DNA of 40,146 bases from an uncultured Eubacteriales bacterium (GTDB taxonomy: Bacteria > Bacillota > Clostridia > Lachnospirales > Lachnospiraceae): contig ONLK01000009.1 of assembly GCA_900318615.1 (NCBI GenBank), forward strand, positions 4,133 through 44,278, given 5' to 3'. Position numbers and translations under genes: made by a program. The notes under the pieces were generated by a model. That model had not been told where the DNA came from. It saw only the letters and a list, made by a program, of their open reading frames with translations, and ran no database searches. Shown one piece after another: positions 16,995 to 24,035 of this stretch (within the stretch, counting starts at the first letter, position 1; each line of letters starts with the position of its first letter).

Positions 16995-17297
16995 TCAACG
17001 CTGTTTACGCACATGCGGCTGATAATCCGGAACTACGGACAGCACAATAGAAGAGGCCGCTTCTGCATCTTCCCTGCTTACCCGGATTGTATAGATATCG
17101 CGGTCTATTTTTCCGTTCGGCCCGAAATCGCGCACATCAAGTTTTGCCCCACATCCGCCGACCGGAAGTTCATCCTGCCATACCGAAGAAGAAACTCCTT
17201 TAATCCCTTTCTCCCTGAGAGCAGCTTTCACTCTCTTAAAGTCATCTTTTCTGCCTCTCATTTCGAAAACTATTTCTTTTTTTTCAAAAAGTCCCAT
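16995..17297 (-). CDS. Conserved-looking small protein of unknown function
   Basis: 100 aa, not recognised. It starts MGLFEKKEIVFEM behind GGAGG with 9-base spacing and shows a small alpha/beta pattern (KDDFKRVKAALREKGIKG, DIYTIRVSREDAEAASSIV) with a single cysteine in VGGCGAK. No signal peptide or membrane segment. It precedes the cyclohydrolase gene by 28 bases and is probably the first gene of that transcript, so a role near purine metabolism is possible but unsupported. Confidence 0.7.
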   Translation of the reverse strand: MGLFEKKEIVFEMRGRKDDFKRVKAALREKGIKGVSSSVWQDELPVGGCGAKLDVRDFGPNGKIDRDIYTIRVSREDAEAASSIVLSVVPDYQPHVRKQR

Positions 17298-17362
17298 CTT
17301 TTTCTGCCTCCGGAATATAGCCTGCTTCGTCTTTTCCGCTTACCGCTGTATTTAACAGTACA

Positions 17363-17368
17363 ATTATA
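17363..17368 (-). promoter_or_regulatory. -10 element of the small protein-purO-AICAR transformylase transcript
   Basis: Perfect TATAAT on the minus strand in the context CTGTATAATTG, 66 bases before the start codon. No good -35 is seen at 17 bases (TGTTTT). Medium confidence. Confidence 0.45.
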
Positions 17369-17382
17369 CAGGAAAATTCTCT

Positions 17383-17402
17383 AAAAAAACAGACTCAGGT
17401 CT
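17383..17402 (-). terminator. Weak terminator at the end of the type VII secretion transcript
   Basis: Short hairpin AGAC-CTGA-GTCT (17391-17402) followed by G and seven T (17383-17389) on the minus strand. The stem is only four pairs; the T-run is strong. Confidence 0.45.
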
Positions 17403-17634
17403 CCATACATACTATTCCTGCGGGTTTTTTCGGCGTCGTTTTTCCTTCTTTTTCTCCGCCCTTTTCCCCGTCGTTTTCTACGTCGTTTTTTCTTCCTTTT
17501 CCTCCGCCTTTTTCTCTATCGTTTTTTCTTCCTTTTTCTCCGCCTTTTTCTCTATCGTTTTTTCTTCCTTGTTCTCTGTCTTTTTCTTCGCGGGTTCCCG
17601 TCGTTTTCCCTGCCTTTTTCAGGCACGGGTTCTG
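17398..17634 (-). repeat. Purine-rich 36-bp repeat region, open in frame after the DUF4176 stop
   Basis: A 36-base unit containing GAAAAAGGAAGAAAAAACGA occurs about two and a half times, flanked by degenerate versions. In frame with the preceding gene it is open for 79 codons after the TGA at 17635-17637 (encoding repeats like EKGRKNDREKGG), up to a TGA at 17395-17397 inside the terminator hairpin. Another frame encodes a K/E-rich tail (KKAEKKEEKTIE) for about 46 codons. Either may be a remnant of a charged C-terminal tail. Confidence 0.75.
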
Positions 17635-17949
17635 TCATTCTGGATCCGGACCGGTCACCTTGCCGGATACTGATCCCTCATCATTCTTTCCTTCCCTGTA
17701 ATGACTCAGCCTGTCCAAAAAATCCAATCCTTCTTTATCCTGAAATCCGATAAAATATATCTGATCGATCTGATCTGCATCAAAAAGATAAAGCTGATCC
17801 GGATGGATGATTCCCTCCGGATACAGACAGGCACTGTAATCCCAGATTCTGCCGCTTTCTTTCTGTTTCTGCATGAATCCGGCGATCATTACTCTTTTGC
17901 TGCTGTTCTTTAATAACACCACCGATCCAATCGGAAGATACTCCTTCAT
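17635..17949 (-). CDS. DUF4176 family protein of the type VII secretion locus
   Basis: 104 aa starting MKEYLPIGSVVLLKNSSKR, with AAGGA 5 bases upstream of the ATG. It matches the DUF4176 pattern: LPIGSVVLLK, VMIAGFMQ, WDYSACLYPEG and DQIDQIYFIGFQDKEG. These small cytosolic proteins recur beside type VII secretion genes in Firmicutes, where some act with specific substrates; the biochemical role is not established here. Last gene of the minus-strand series, 38 bases after the candidate effector. The frame continues open after its TGA into a repeat region. Confidence 0.85.
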   Translation of the reverse strand: MKEYLPIGSVVLLKNSSKRVMIAGFMQKQKESGRIWDYSACLYPEGIIHPDQLYLFDADQIDQIYFIGFQDKEGLDFLDRLSHYREGKNDEGSVSGKVTGPDPE

Positions 17950-17987
17950 ATTTGTCCTTTCTTCTAACTCCGGGTAATGAAACCCTG

Positions 17988-19034
17988 TCAGAAAATTCCA
18001 TTCCATGTACCCGCAATGTCACTGGCGGTATTCCTGACTTCCACCCATACGGCTTCTGCGGTATCAGATACGGCATCGATAAAGCCGTCAACCATTCCCT
18101 GCGCACCGTCACTCAGGCCAATGCCGGCCTCTATTCCGCCTCCGACGCCCAGAGCAGCTCCGCCGGAAACCATAAACATATGATCTTCAATGCCGGCACT
18201 GCCTTCCACGCCGGCTGCCCCGGCATAACCTGAAACTCCCAGATGAACTTTAATCAGACCCAGATTAACATCTCCGTCCGCACCCCCGCTTACAGCCGAA
18301 ACCATCAGTTTCCCTCCGGCTTTCGCGGTGAGACCATCTTCTCCGTTATAAGAAAATTCCGCTTTCCCGGATACTTCCGCACTTCCTGCTGCACCTTCCG
18401 CGTTAATGCTTCCGCCCAGGAAATCATTTCCGGCTTCGAGAGCTGCACTGCCGTACAAAAGAGATGCACGGGCACAAGCTCCCGTTTGCGCAGCAACATA
18501 AATTCCCTTTTCCGGGTCATTTCCGGAGGATGCAAAAACGCCGGCGGAAGCATCTGCCCTTCCGACGGCTGCTTTAACATCCGCATGTTCCGATACAAAT
18601 TCCAGGGAACAAAGGTCTGCTGCCGCCCCCGCCTGTGCTCTGACGGATCTGCCGGATGATTCGGAATCCTTTTCTGAAAAATTATTACTCATCAGGCAGG
18701 AAAAAACAACTCCCGTTTCCTCTGAGGCAGCATTTTCTATATTCTCTGCATACCGTTCATTTTCTCCTGCCAGCAGCTTCTCCGTACGGCTGTATAAATC
18801 AGCAATCCCGGATGCTGCGGAAGAGATTTCCTGCATCCTTATGCTTTCGGCATCTACCATTTGTGACAGCCTCTGTAGATTCCGGAGTACCCCTGGGGAT
18901 CCAAAACTATCCCCGGACAGGTTACATTCGATTGTACGGATATCCATACGAATCGCCTTCATACAGTCTGCTGTATGAAGGCTGGTCCGGGCGAGAGAAG
19001 CCAGCGAATCTACCCTGACTGAAAAGTCACTCAT
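17988..19034 (-). CDS. Candidate type VII secretion substrate with helical N-terminus and glycine-rich C-terminus
   Basis: 348 aa, no signal peptide and no recognised enzyme domain. Residues 1 to ~100 are helical and WXG100/LXG-like in layout (MSDFSVRVDSLASLARTSLH...), with a YSRTE sequence near residue 80 that fits the YxxxD/E export motif, but no WXG turn is seen. From ~residue 145 the chain is rich in G, A, S and V with alternating hydrophobic stretches (AEVSGKAEFSYNGEDGLTAK, VHLGVSGYAGAAGVEGSAG, MVSGGAALGVGGGIEAGIGL), suggesting amphipathic beta strands or glycine zippers that could enter membranes. A secreted effector is the best guess; adjacent DUF4176 could be its helper. Function unproven. 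Confidence 0.65.
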   Translation of the reverse strand: MSDFSVRVDSLASLARTSLHTADCMKAIRMDIRTIECNLSGDSFGSPGVLRNLQRLSQMVDAESIRMQEISSAASGIADLYSRTEKLLAGENERYAENIENAASEETGVVFSCLMSNNFSEKDSESSGRSVRAQAGAAADLCSLEFVSEHADVKAAVGRADASAGVFASSGNDPEKGIYVAAQTGACARASLLYGSAALEAGNDFLGGSINAEGAAGSAEVSGKAEFSYNGEDGLTAKAGGKLMVSAVSGGADGDVNLGLIKVHLGVSGYAGAAGVEGSAGIEDHMFMVSGGAALGVGGGIEAGIGLSDGAQGMVDGFIDAVSDTAEAVWVEVRNTASDIAGTWNGIF

Positions 19035-19062
19035 CTCTGCTCCTTTCTTTACATTTTCACAT

Positions 19063-20763
19063 TTACCTTCCTTTCAGCTTTACACCGCCAGGCGAAGCTG
19101 GTTCATATCCATTTCCTCCCTGTATCTCAGCCCTGAGCTCCACACGGCCGAGTTTCAGGACGTCTCCGCTAAAGATTTCCGTTTCTGAGCTGATCAGCGT
19201 CCCGTTTACTTTTGTTTTGTTGCCCGAACCCAGATCTGTAACATAGAACCGCCCGCCCTTGGTGCTGACCATGCAGTGCTTTCCTGAAACGCTTCGGTCA
19301 TAGTCAATGGTTATGTCTGCAAGATGGCTGTTCCTTCCGATAACCACCGGGTTCTTAAGATCACAGGAAAAGCTTCTTGCCGGATCGTGCCTGTCATGAA
19401 GAATCAGCTTATAAGTGCAGTGGCTGTTAATCAAAAGTTCTGTTGCACCCGCAGCATCCTGGTGCAATGCACTATCGTCATCAGAAAGCAGCACAGTCTG
19501 ATCCGAAACCGATCCCTGCTGCTGTCCTTCCGGCGGCCAGTCACTATCATCGGAAAACTCTTCCTGCTCATTCTTATTTCGAATCATCCTGGCAATGACA
19601 ATCCCCGCCGCAGCAACGATCAGAAAAAGAAGGATAAGCAGCAGAACCATCGGAAATCTCCTCTTTTTCCAGGAAGTTTTCATTTCTGTTTCCATCTCTG
19701 TTTCCGTTACCATCTCTGTTTCTGTTATGGTCTCTGCTGCGGCTTGTGTTTCGATCCCGGCTGAAAGCTCTGCTCCTCTCTCCATTTCAGTTTCTGTTAC
19801 ATTTTCCGTCCCGGTTTCCGTTTCGGTATCTTTCGCCGGTACTTCTCCAAAAGGAGTCGTCAGCTCAAACGTCAGCGCGGTACCGTCCGCAAGGACAAGC
19901 TGGGCGTTCTTTGTCTGACCGTCCTGCTCGCTTTCCGGTATCGGAATCTGAAATACGGTCAGACTCTCATCCGCACTGACTTTCTGCGCCGCTGCTTCCG
20001 GATCATCCAGCGAAAGATACTGTCCTTTTGATTCTTCGCAGATCGTACGCAGATAATCCGTCATGCTGTCTGAGTTTCCTTTGGCCGCGACAATGTAGAC
20101 AGGAAAAATCCTCCGGCTGATCTGTTCTTCCAACCCGGATCTTCCGACGGCTGCCGCTGATGTGTTTTCTTCACCGCCGTCCGTAATCAGAATCAGTCTC
20201 TGATATCCGGCCGTTTGATCCTCTGCCATCGTCCCGAGTTCTTCGTAAATCACCTCATTTATATAATTCTTTTTATCCTGCCGGACAATCGAGTCCACTG
20301 CCTGCTGAAGAAGCTCATTATCCTGAGAATAATCAGAAATCACCTGGATATCTTCGTGATCGGACCCGCCCGTCGGAATGCCAAAGGTTGCAACACTGAT
20401 CCATTCATTGGACGCACGGTTTCGGATCATCCGATCCGCTGCCTGAAGGCAGGCCGTCCAGTCGCCCTCTTTTATGGAATTTGAGTTATCGATCACTATC
20501 CGGGTTCTTGCCGGGCGCTCGTCCTGTGCCAGTGAAACTGTCCGCAGATCCCGACATACCGCCTTACCGATCCGGCATGAGGCCGTTCCCGAAGCTGCTT
20601 CCTGTTCCGCATCCGTTCCTCTGACATAAAGGCTCAGATTTTGCAGACCGTTCACAATCCCTACCAGTTCACCCGCCGCCTGCACCGTTTCTGCAGACGC
20701 GGATACAGACAGCACAGCCGGCAAAAATAAAAGGATAATGGTTCTGAATTTAAGTTTCCTCAA
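19063..20763 (-). CDS. Secreted/membrane vWA-FHA protein of the type VII secretion locus
   Basis: 566 aa, TTG start. Order of parts: signal peptide (RTIILLFLPAVLSVSASA); a von Willebrand A domain from ~residue 85 with a full MIDAS set (DNSNS at ~92, the threonine in FGIPTGG, and LITDGGEE); a Thr/Glu/Met-rich spacer (~315-365); a transmembrane helix (~368-390, MVLLLILLFLIVAAAGIVI); and a C-terminal cytosolic FHA domain with VVIGRNSHLADI, SVSGKHC and DLGSGNKTKVNG. It would thus carry a metal-dependent adhesion domain outside and a phosphothreonine-reading domain inside. Between the WXG100 genes and the candidate effector. A linking or gating part of the secretion machine is plausible but inferred. 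Confidence 0.82.
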   Translation of the reverse strand: MRKLKFRTIILLFLPAVLSVSASAETVQAAGELVGIVNGLQNLSLYVRGTDAEQEAASGTASCRIGKAVCRDLRTVSLAQDERPARTRIVIDNSNSIKEGDWTACLQAADRMIRNRASNEWISVATFGIPTGGSDHEDIQVISDYSQDNELLQQAVDSIVRQDKKNYINEVIYEELGTMAEDQTAGYQRLILITDGGEENTSAAAVGRSGLEEQISRRIFPVYIVAAKGNSDSMTDYLRTICEESKGQYLSLDDPEAAAQKVSADESLTVFQIPIPESEQDGQTKNAQLVLADGTALTFELTTPFGEVPAKDTETETGTENVTETEMERGAELSAGIETQAAAETITETEMVTETEMETEMKTSWKKRRFPMVLLLILLFLIVAAAGIVIARMIRNKNEQEEFSDDSDWPPEGQQQGSVSDQTVLLSDDDSALHQDAAGATELLINSHCTYKLILHDRHDPARSFSCDLKNPVVIGRNSHLADITIDYDRSVSGKHCMVSTKGGRFYVTDLGSGNKTKVNGTLISSETEIFSGDVLKLGRVELRAEIQGGNGYEPASPGGVKLKGR

Positions 20764-20879
20764 TGCGGTATTCCCTGTCCTTCCCCAAAGTACAGTCCGT
20801 CACTCCATCTGAAACGATACCAGTTCTTCCCGGTTTCTCTGCCTCCGCTGCTGCAGACAGTAAGGCTTTGAAACTTATC

Positions 20880-21194
20880 TCAGGTCAGTACCCCTCCCGC
20901 CAGGCTATTGCCTTCGCTCTGATTCTCGCTCTCCGTTGAAATATACTTCTGTGCAATCGCAGTCAGATCAGAATGGTCCTCATTCAACATTTTTCTGATC
21001 ATCTGCATGTCCTCTTCCAGCTGTCCGAATTTATTCTTATAGACATTTGCCGCTTCTCCTGCCCAGCTGCTGCAATTCATAACATCCTCTGTCATAGAGC
21101 TGGTTAAGCTGACTACGTTTGATGCAAGAATTTCAATATTGCCTGCTGTCGCAAGAAGCTGCTCAGGTTTTACCAGAATAATACTTTCTGCCAT
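20880..21194 (-). CDS. WXG100 family protein (fifth in series)
   Basis: 104 aa helical hairpin. The WxG turn is WAG at residue 44 and the C-terminal YISTE fits the YxxxD/E export motif. Starts MAESIILVKPEQLL behind AAGGAG. Substrate or co-substrate of the type VII system, forming a dimer with itself or a paralogue. The tail after the second helix (ENQSEGNSLAGGVLT) is flexible. Next gene downstream is the vWA-FHA protein after 116 bases. Confidence 0.85.
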   Translation of the reverse strand: MAESIILVKPEQLLATAGNIEILASNVVSLTSSMTEDVMNCSSWAGEAANVYKNKFGQLEEDMQMIRKMLNEDHSDLTAIAQKYISTESENQSEGNSLAGGVLT

Positions 21195-21313
21195 AGTTTT
21201 CTCCTTCTCTGCCCGGTTATTTTACTGCATACACCTGTCCTGCATGGTTCAGCCGTTATTTCCGGGTATATCTTTCCAGTGCTGAATATAAGTTCCCAAT
21301 TTTCCCGGCCCGG

Positions 21314-21619
21314 TCAAACGGCATGCGAACGGCAGCCTGCAAGTGAAATATTTTCATTTTCAGCATTCAGATAGTTTGAAATAATCGTTTGCATAACGGC
21401 AATGAATAGACCGATCACCGAAGCGAACTGCCCGATGTGAGCGCAGTCTTTGCTGATTGCCTGTATATAAGCGTTGGCTGCATCACCCTCCCACATGGAT
21501 TTTAATCCGGAAGCATATTCGGCCAGCTCGCTTTCATATGATTTCAGCTGCTGGTTATGCTGCCTCAGCTGTTCCATCTGAGCCTGTAATTCCTGTAGAC
21601 TTACCTGAAATTCTGACAT
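21314..21619 (-). CDS. WXG100 family protein (fourth in series)
   Basis: 101 aa with the turn WEG at residue 43 and YLNAE near the C-terminus (YxxxE). The first helix is strongly amphipathic and glutamine-rich (LQAQMEQLRQHNQQLK), typical coiled coil. GGAGG lies before the ATG. The second helix is unusually hydrophobic (IGLFIAVMQTIISNY), which could allow membrane contact or tight pairing. Confidence 0.83.
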   Translation of the reverse strand: MSEFQVSLQELQAQMEQLRQHNQQLKSYESELAEYASGLKSMWEGDAANAYIQAISKDCAHIGQFASVIGLFIAVMQTIISNYLNAENENISLAGCRSHAV

Positions 21620-21642
21620 TTTTCTTTCCTCCCGATTTTGTT

Positions 21643-21951
21643 TTACATGCTCCTTGTCTGAGCTGTCTTCAAGGCTTCCATTTCCGTTCTGAACGTACGG
21701 TTGGCAATACTCCGGATCGTGCCTGCCGTTTTCCGCATCTGCCGGGCTGTTGACATTATCTCCGCTTTTAAGAGTCTTCCCTTTTTCAGAAATAAATCTG
21801 CGTTTTCACCTTTCCATCCCGCCGATACATTCTGAAGGCTGTCTTCAAATTCGCCGTCTGCGAGTTGCTGGAGTGAATCAGCCGCTTCGTCCAGTTTGGC
21901 AGCTTCTTTTCTGGTTCTTTTAAAGTTCATTATAATTTCATGTTCTGCCAT
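21643..21951 (-). CDS. WXG100-like protein (third in series)
   Basis: 102 aa starting MAEHEIIMNFKRTRKEAAKL; this ATG has GAGGA upstream, so the longer frame (to 21993) that reads into the upstream repeats is not used. The turn is WKG at residue 46. Unlike its four relatives I see no YxxxD/E motif; the tail is basic (RTFRTEMEALKTAQTRSM). It may be the non-signal partner of a heterodimer with one of the others, an inference. Confidence 0.78.
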   Translation of the reverse strand: MAEHEIIMNFKRTRKEAAKLDEAADSLQQLADGEFEDSLQNVSAGWKGENADLFLKKGRLLKAEIMSTARQMRKTAGTIRSIANRTFRTEMEALKTAQTRSM

Positions 21952-21968
21952 TTTTCTTTCCTCTGTGC

Positions 21969-22105
21969 CATTCGCGTCACCGCTTTGCCCCATTCGTGTC
22001 TGCGGATCGCGATGCTCGTGTCACGGGGTGCATGACTCCTGTCTCCGGATGGCGCCATTCATGTCACCGGATCGCACGGCTCCTGTCATGATCCCTGTCA
22101 CGGAC
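21969..22105. repeat. Degenerate ~22-bp tandem repeats between two WXG100 genes
   Basis: About seven diverged units with a TTCNTGTC or CTCNTGTC core followed by RYCGGATCGC-like bases and spaced 15-24 bp apart. The best pair is CATTCGTGTCTGCGGATCGC and CATTCATGTCACCGGATCGC. Non-coding on the transcript strand as far as I can see. Confidence 0.6.
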
Positions 22106-22107
22106 AC

Positions 22108-22434
22108 TTATACGATGGCATTGCCCTCCAGGGACCCCGTCAATTCCATGTTCCCCGTTTCAGCCCTGCTGTAGACGCCGGCCATTTTTTCAAGATCCGT
22201 CGGGAAATCCTGCAGACGCTTCAGCGTGCTGCTGATCTGATCCTTCCGTCCCTTGTACATACTCCGGTGGAGATCACCTGCTTCTCCCTGCCAGTAACCC
22301 TCTGTCCGGCTGATGATTTTCTCAAGCTGCCGGAAATCATCCTGCAGCCTGACTGCCTGCTCTCTGACTTCTTCCGCCTTTTCCATCAATGTTTCAGGCG
22401 AAACCTTAATATCAAACCAATCCCCGGGATTCAT
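22108..22434 (-). CDS. WXG100 family protein (second in series)
   Basis: 108 aa with the turn WQG at residue 48 and YSRAE (YxxxE) near residue 89. Starts MNPGDWFDIKVSPETLMEKA; the AGGAGG upstream is 13-15 bases from this ATG, so the exact start is less sure. Two amphipathic helices flank the turn (VREQAVRLQDDFRQLEKII and ISSTLKRLQDFPTDLEKM). Confidence 0.82.
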   Translation of the reverse strand: MNPGDWFDIKVSPETLMEKAEEVREQAVRLQDDFRQLEKIISRTEGYWQGEAGDLHRSMYKGRKDQISSTLKRLQDFPTDLEKMAGVYSRAETGNMELTGSLEGNAIV

Positions 22435-22496
22435 CCTGATCCGTTCTCACCTCCTGCCAGCTGCCGCGTGACCGGCTTTTCCGGCCTGGCTTTGTG

Positions 22497-22808
22497 CTAT
22501 GCCTGAAGGGAAGCGGCCACCCCATTTACTTCCTTTTCACAGGCTGTGTATTCTTTTTTTGCTGAATACAGCTTTTTCATTAACTTTTCAAGGTGCAGGA
22601 TCAGGCTTTCTATGTCTGCCTCATCTGCCTTAAACTGAGCCATCAGAGCGTCATGAGCCTTTCCTGCCCACATTCCGTTCAGTGAAGTCACCGCCTCCGC
22701 CATATTCCGGTTAACCACCCGGATATCGGCAAGCACTGCCTCATAGTTCCTGATATCTGCTTCGAAGCGTGACAGATCATTCCTTATCCTGCGACTGCTC
22801 ATATTCAT
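22497..22808 (-). CDS. WXG100 family protein (first in series)
   Basis: 103 aa with the turn WAG at residue 47 and YTACE (YxxxE) after the second helix. GAGG lies just upstream; the start may be at 22808 or two codons later at 22802, where spacing is better. Helices of typical length (RFEADIRNYEAVLADIRVV and ESLILHLEKLMKKLYSAKKE). Separated from the EsaB-like gene by a 226-base gap holding a direct repeat but no convincing gene or promoter. Confidence 0.83.
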   Translation of the reverse strand: MNMSSRRIRNDLSRFEADIRNYEAVLADIRVVNRNMAEAVTSLNGMWAGKAHDALMAQFKADEADIESLILHLEKLMKKLYSAKKEYTACEKEVNGVAASLQA

Positions 22809-22830
22809 CTTCCTCTCTTACTGCCCCTCC

Positions 22831-22907
22831 CCCGATTCCGGACTGTCCGCAATAAGGGCAATCTGTTCGCCCAGTGGTGCAGCCCTTCCCCGATTCCGGA
22901 CTGTCCG
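22831..22907. repeat. 19-bp direct repeat with palindromic core in the esaB-WXG100 gap
   Basis: CCCGATTCCGGACTGTCCG at 22831-22849 and again at 22889-22907, 58 bp apart. The part CGGACTGTCCG is nearly self-complementary. The core TTCCGGACTGTC also appears in the trpG-trpD spacer repeat. Confidence 0.7.
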
Positions 22908-23034
22908 GTCACATCCCGGTCACCTGTGTCAGCCTTCTTTAATCTGATCATAACGCCGTTTTATCTTCCTGAACTTTTTCCGCGACGAGCAGACTGTTCT
23001 ACAGGATGAATGGCACCGGCCGGATACGGAAACA

Positions 23035-23283
23035 TCATACCAGGATCAAACAGCTGCCGGTTCTGACTTCACACCCGGCAAGCGTATTTTCCGGCGGCAG
23101 AACAGCCTGCTTTTCCTTATCACAAAGTACCATCTCTTCTATGTCTCCCACCAGCTTTGTCCGTTCCTTCTGTTCGATCATGGCGGCCATCTCCGCCATA
23201 GCGGAATGCACAGCCGCCTTTTCATTTAATCTGAAATTATAGGTTTTATCCAGCGAAGGTACGTACAGATCAACAAATATCAT
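23035..23283 (-). CDS. EsaB/YukD-like ubiquitin-fold protein
   Basis: 82 aa, the size and strand pattern of the EsaB/YukD family: a first strand MIFVDLYVPSLDKTYNF, a helix VHSAMAEMAAMIEQKERT, and a final hydrophobic strand SCLILV. These small ubiquitin-like proteins are standard type VIIb secretion components, thought to act on substrate production or the EssC ATPase. 23 bases after the LytTR gene. Assignment rests on size, pattern and context more than on a fixed motif. Confidence 0.72.
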   Translation of the reverse strand: MIFVDLYVPSLDKTYNFRLNEKAAVHSAMAEMAAMIEQKERTKLVGDIEEMVLCDKEKQAVLPPENTLAGCEVRTGSCLILV

Positions 23284-23306
23284 GGGACCATCCTTCCTGT
23301 CCGCGG

Positions 23307-24023
23307 TCAGCGCACGTGCTCCTTTACCATCTGTCTGCAGCTTCTTGATAACGGGATTTTCATCCCGTTATCAAGAACAAGCTCACCTGCGGGAAAATTT
23401 ATTTTCAGTATCCTTTCCGTATTGACAATGTATCCGCGGTGGCAGCGTATAAACGTATCCGGAAGGACTTTCAATATTTTTTCCAGCGTATCGCGGCAGC
23501 TGTATTCCTCATCGGGAAGCCGGATAAACACCTTTTTCATTCTGGCCTCCACATAGCATATTTTCCGGCACGGAACTGAAACAATTTCTCCTCTCTTCTC
23601 TATTCTGAGGATTTGTCCGGGGATGGTTTCCATCCGCCTGTCGAAAAATGACCCGATAAATTCCCGGATAATCCGGGGAGCATCCGCCGAATCGACCGGT
23701 TTTAACAGCAGGGAGGAAGCGTGAATTCCAGGCCGCATATAGTAAAGAGGCGACATCTCCGGAGAGGCAAGAAGCATCATCTGCGTTTCCGGATATTTTT
23801 CCCGAATGTCCATAGCCATCCCGATCCCGCCTTCACTTTCCAGGTCAACACAGGTAAGATCAATAAGGTTTTTTTCCGCCAGTTTTTCCCGTACCCGGTC
23901 GGGCGACGGACAGATCAAAAAGCAGCTTTCCTCATCGCAGCTTTGGGCGAGCTGTCTCCTTATCATATGAGAAAGCATACCGGCTTCCTGCCGGTGCTCA
24001 TCATAAAGCGCAATTGTAACCAT
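23307..24023 (-). CDS. LytTR-family response regulator
   Basis: 238 aa. Residues 1 to ~120 form a receiver domain: acidic pair D8-E9, phospho-acceptor D60 in LTCVDLES, and the conserved lysine in LLLKPVD. Residues ~135-238 are a LytTR DNA-binding domain (ILRIEKRGEIVSVPCRKICYV, FIRCHRGYIVN, IPLSRSCRQMV). LytTR regulators commonly control secretion of bacteriocins or virulence factors. It sits 12 bases after essC, in the same transcript, and could control the locus. No histidine kinase gene is present in the window. Confidence 0.9.
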   Translation of the reverse strand: MVTIALYDEHRQEAGMLSHMIRRQLAQSCDEESCFLICPSPDRVREKLAEKNLIDLTCVDLESEGGIGMAMDIREKYPETQMMLLASPEMSPLYYMRPGIHASSLLLKPVDSADAPRIIREFIGSFFDRRMETIPGQILRIEKRGEIVSVPCRKICYVEARMKKVFIRLPDEEYSCRDTLEKILKVLPDTFIRCHRGYIVNTERILKINFPAGELVLDNGMKIPLSRSCRQMVKEHVR

Positions 24024-24035
24024 CTTTTTCCTCTG

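Noticed and set aside
17401-17634. CRISPR-like or satellite array
   Set aside because: The units are directly abutting 36-bp purine-rich repeats with no spacers, so this is a tandem repeat, not a CRISPR array.
21643-21993. Longer form of the third WXG100 gene starting in the repeat region
   Set aside because: The extra 14 residues are encoded by the upstream intergenic repeats and lack a ribosome site; the ATG at 21951 has one.
22809-23034. Short frames in the esaB-WXG100 gap, one with a CPYCG motif and one of 47 codons starting near 22955
   Set aside because: The CPYCG frame has no start codon after its upstream stop and no second zinc pair; the 47-codon frame has no usable ribosome site.
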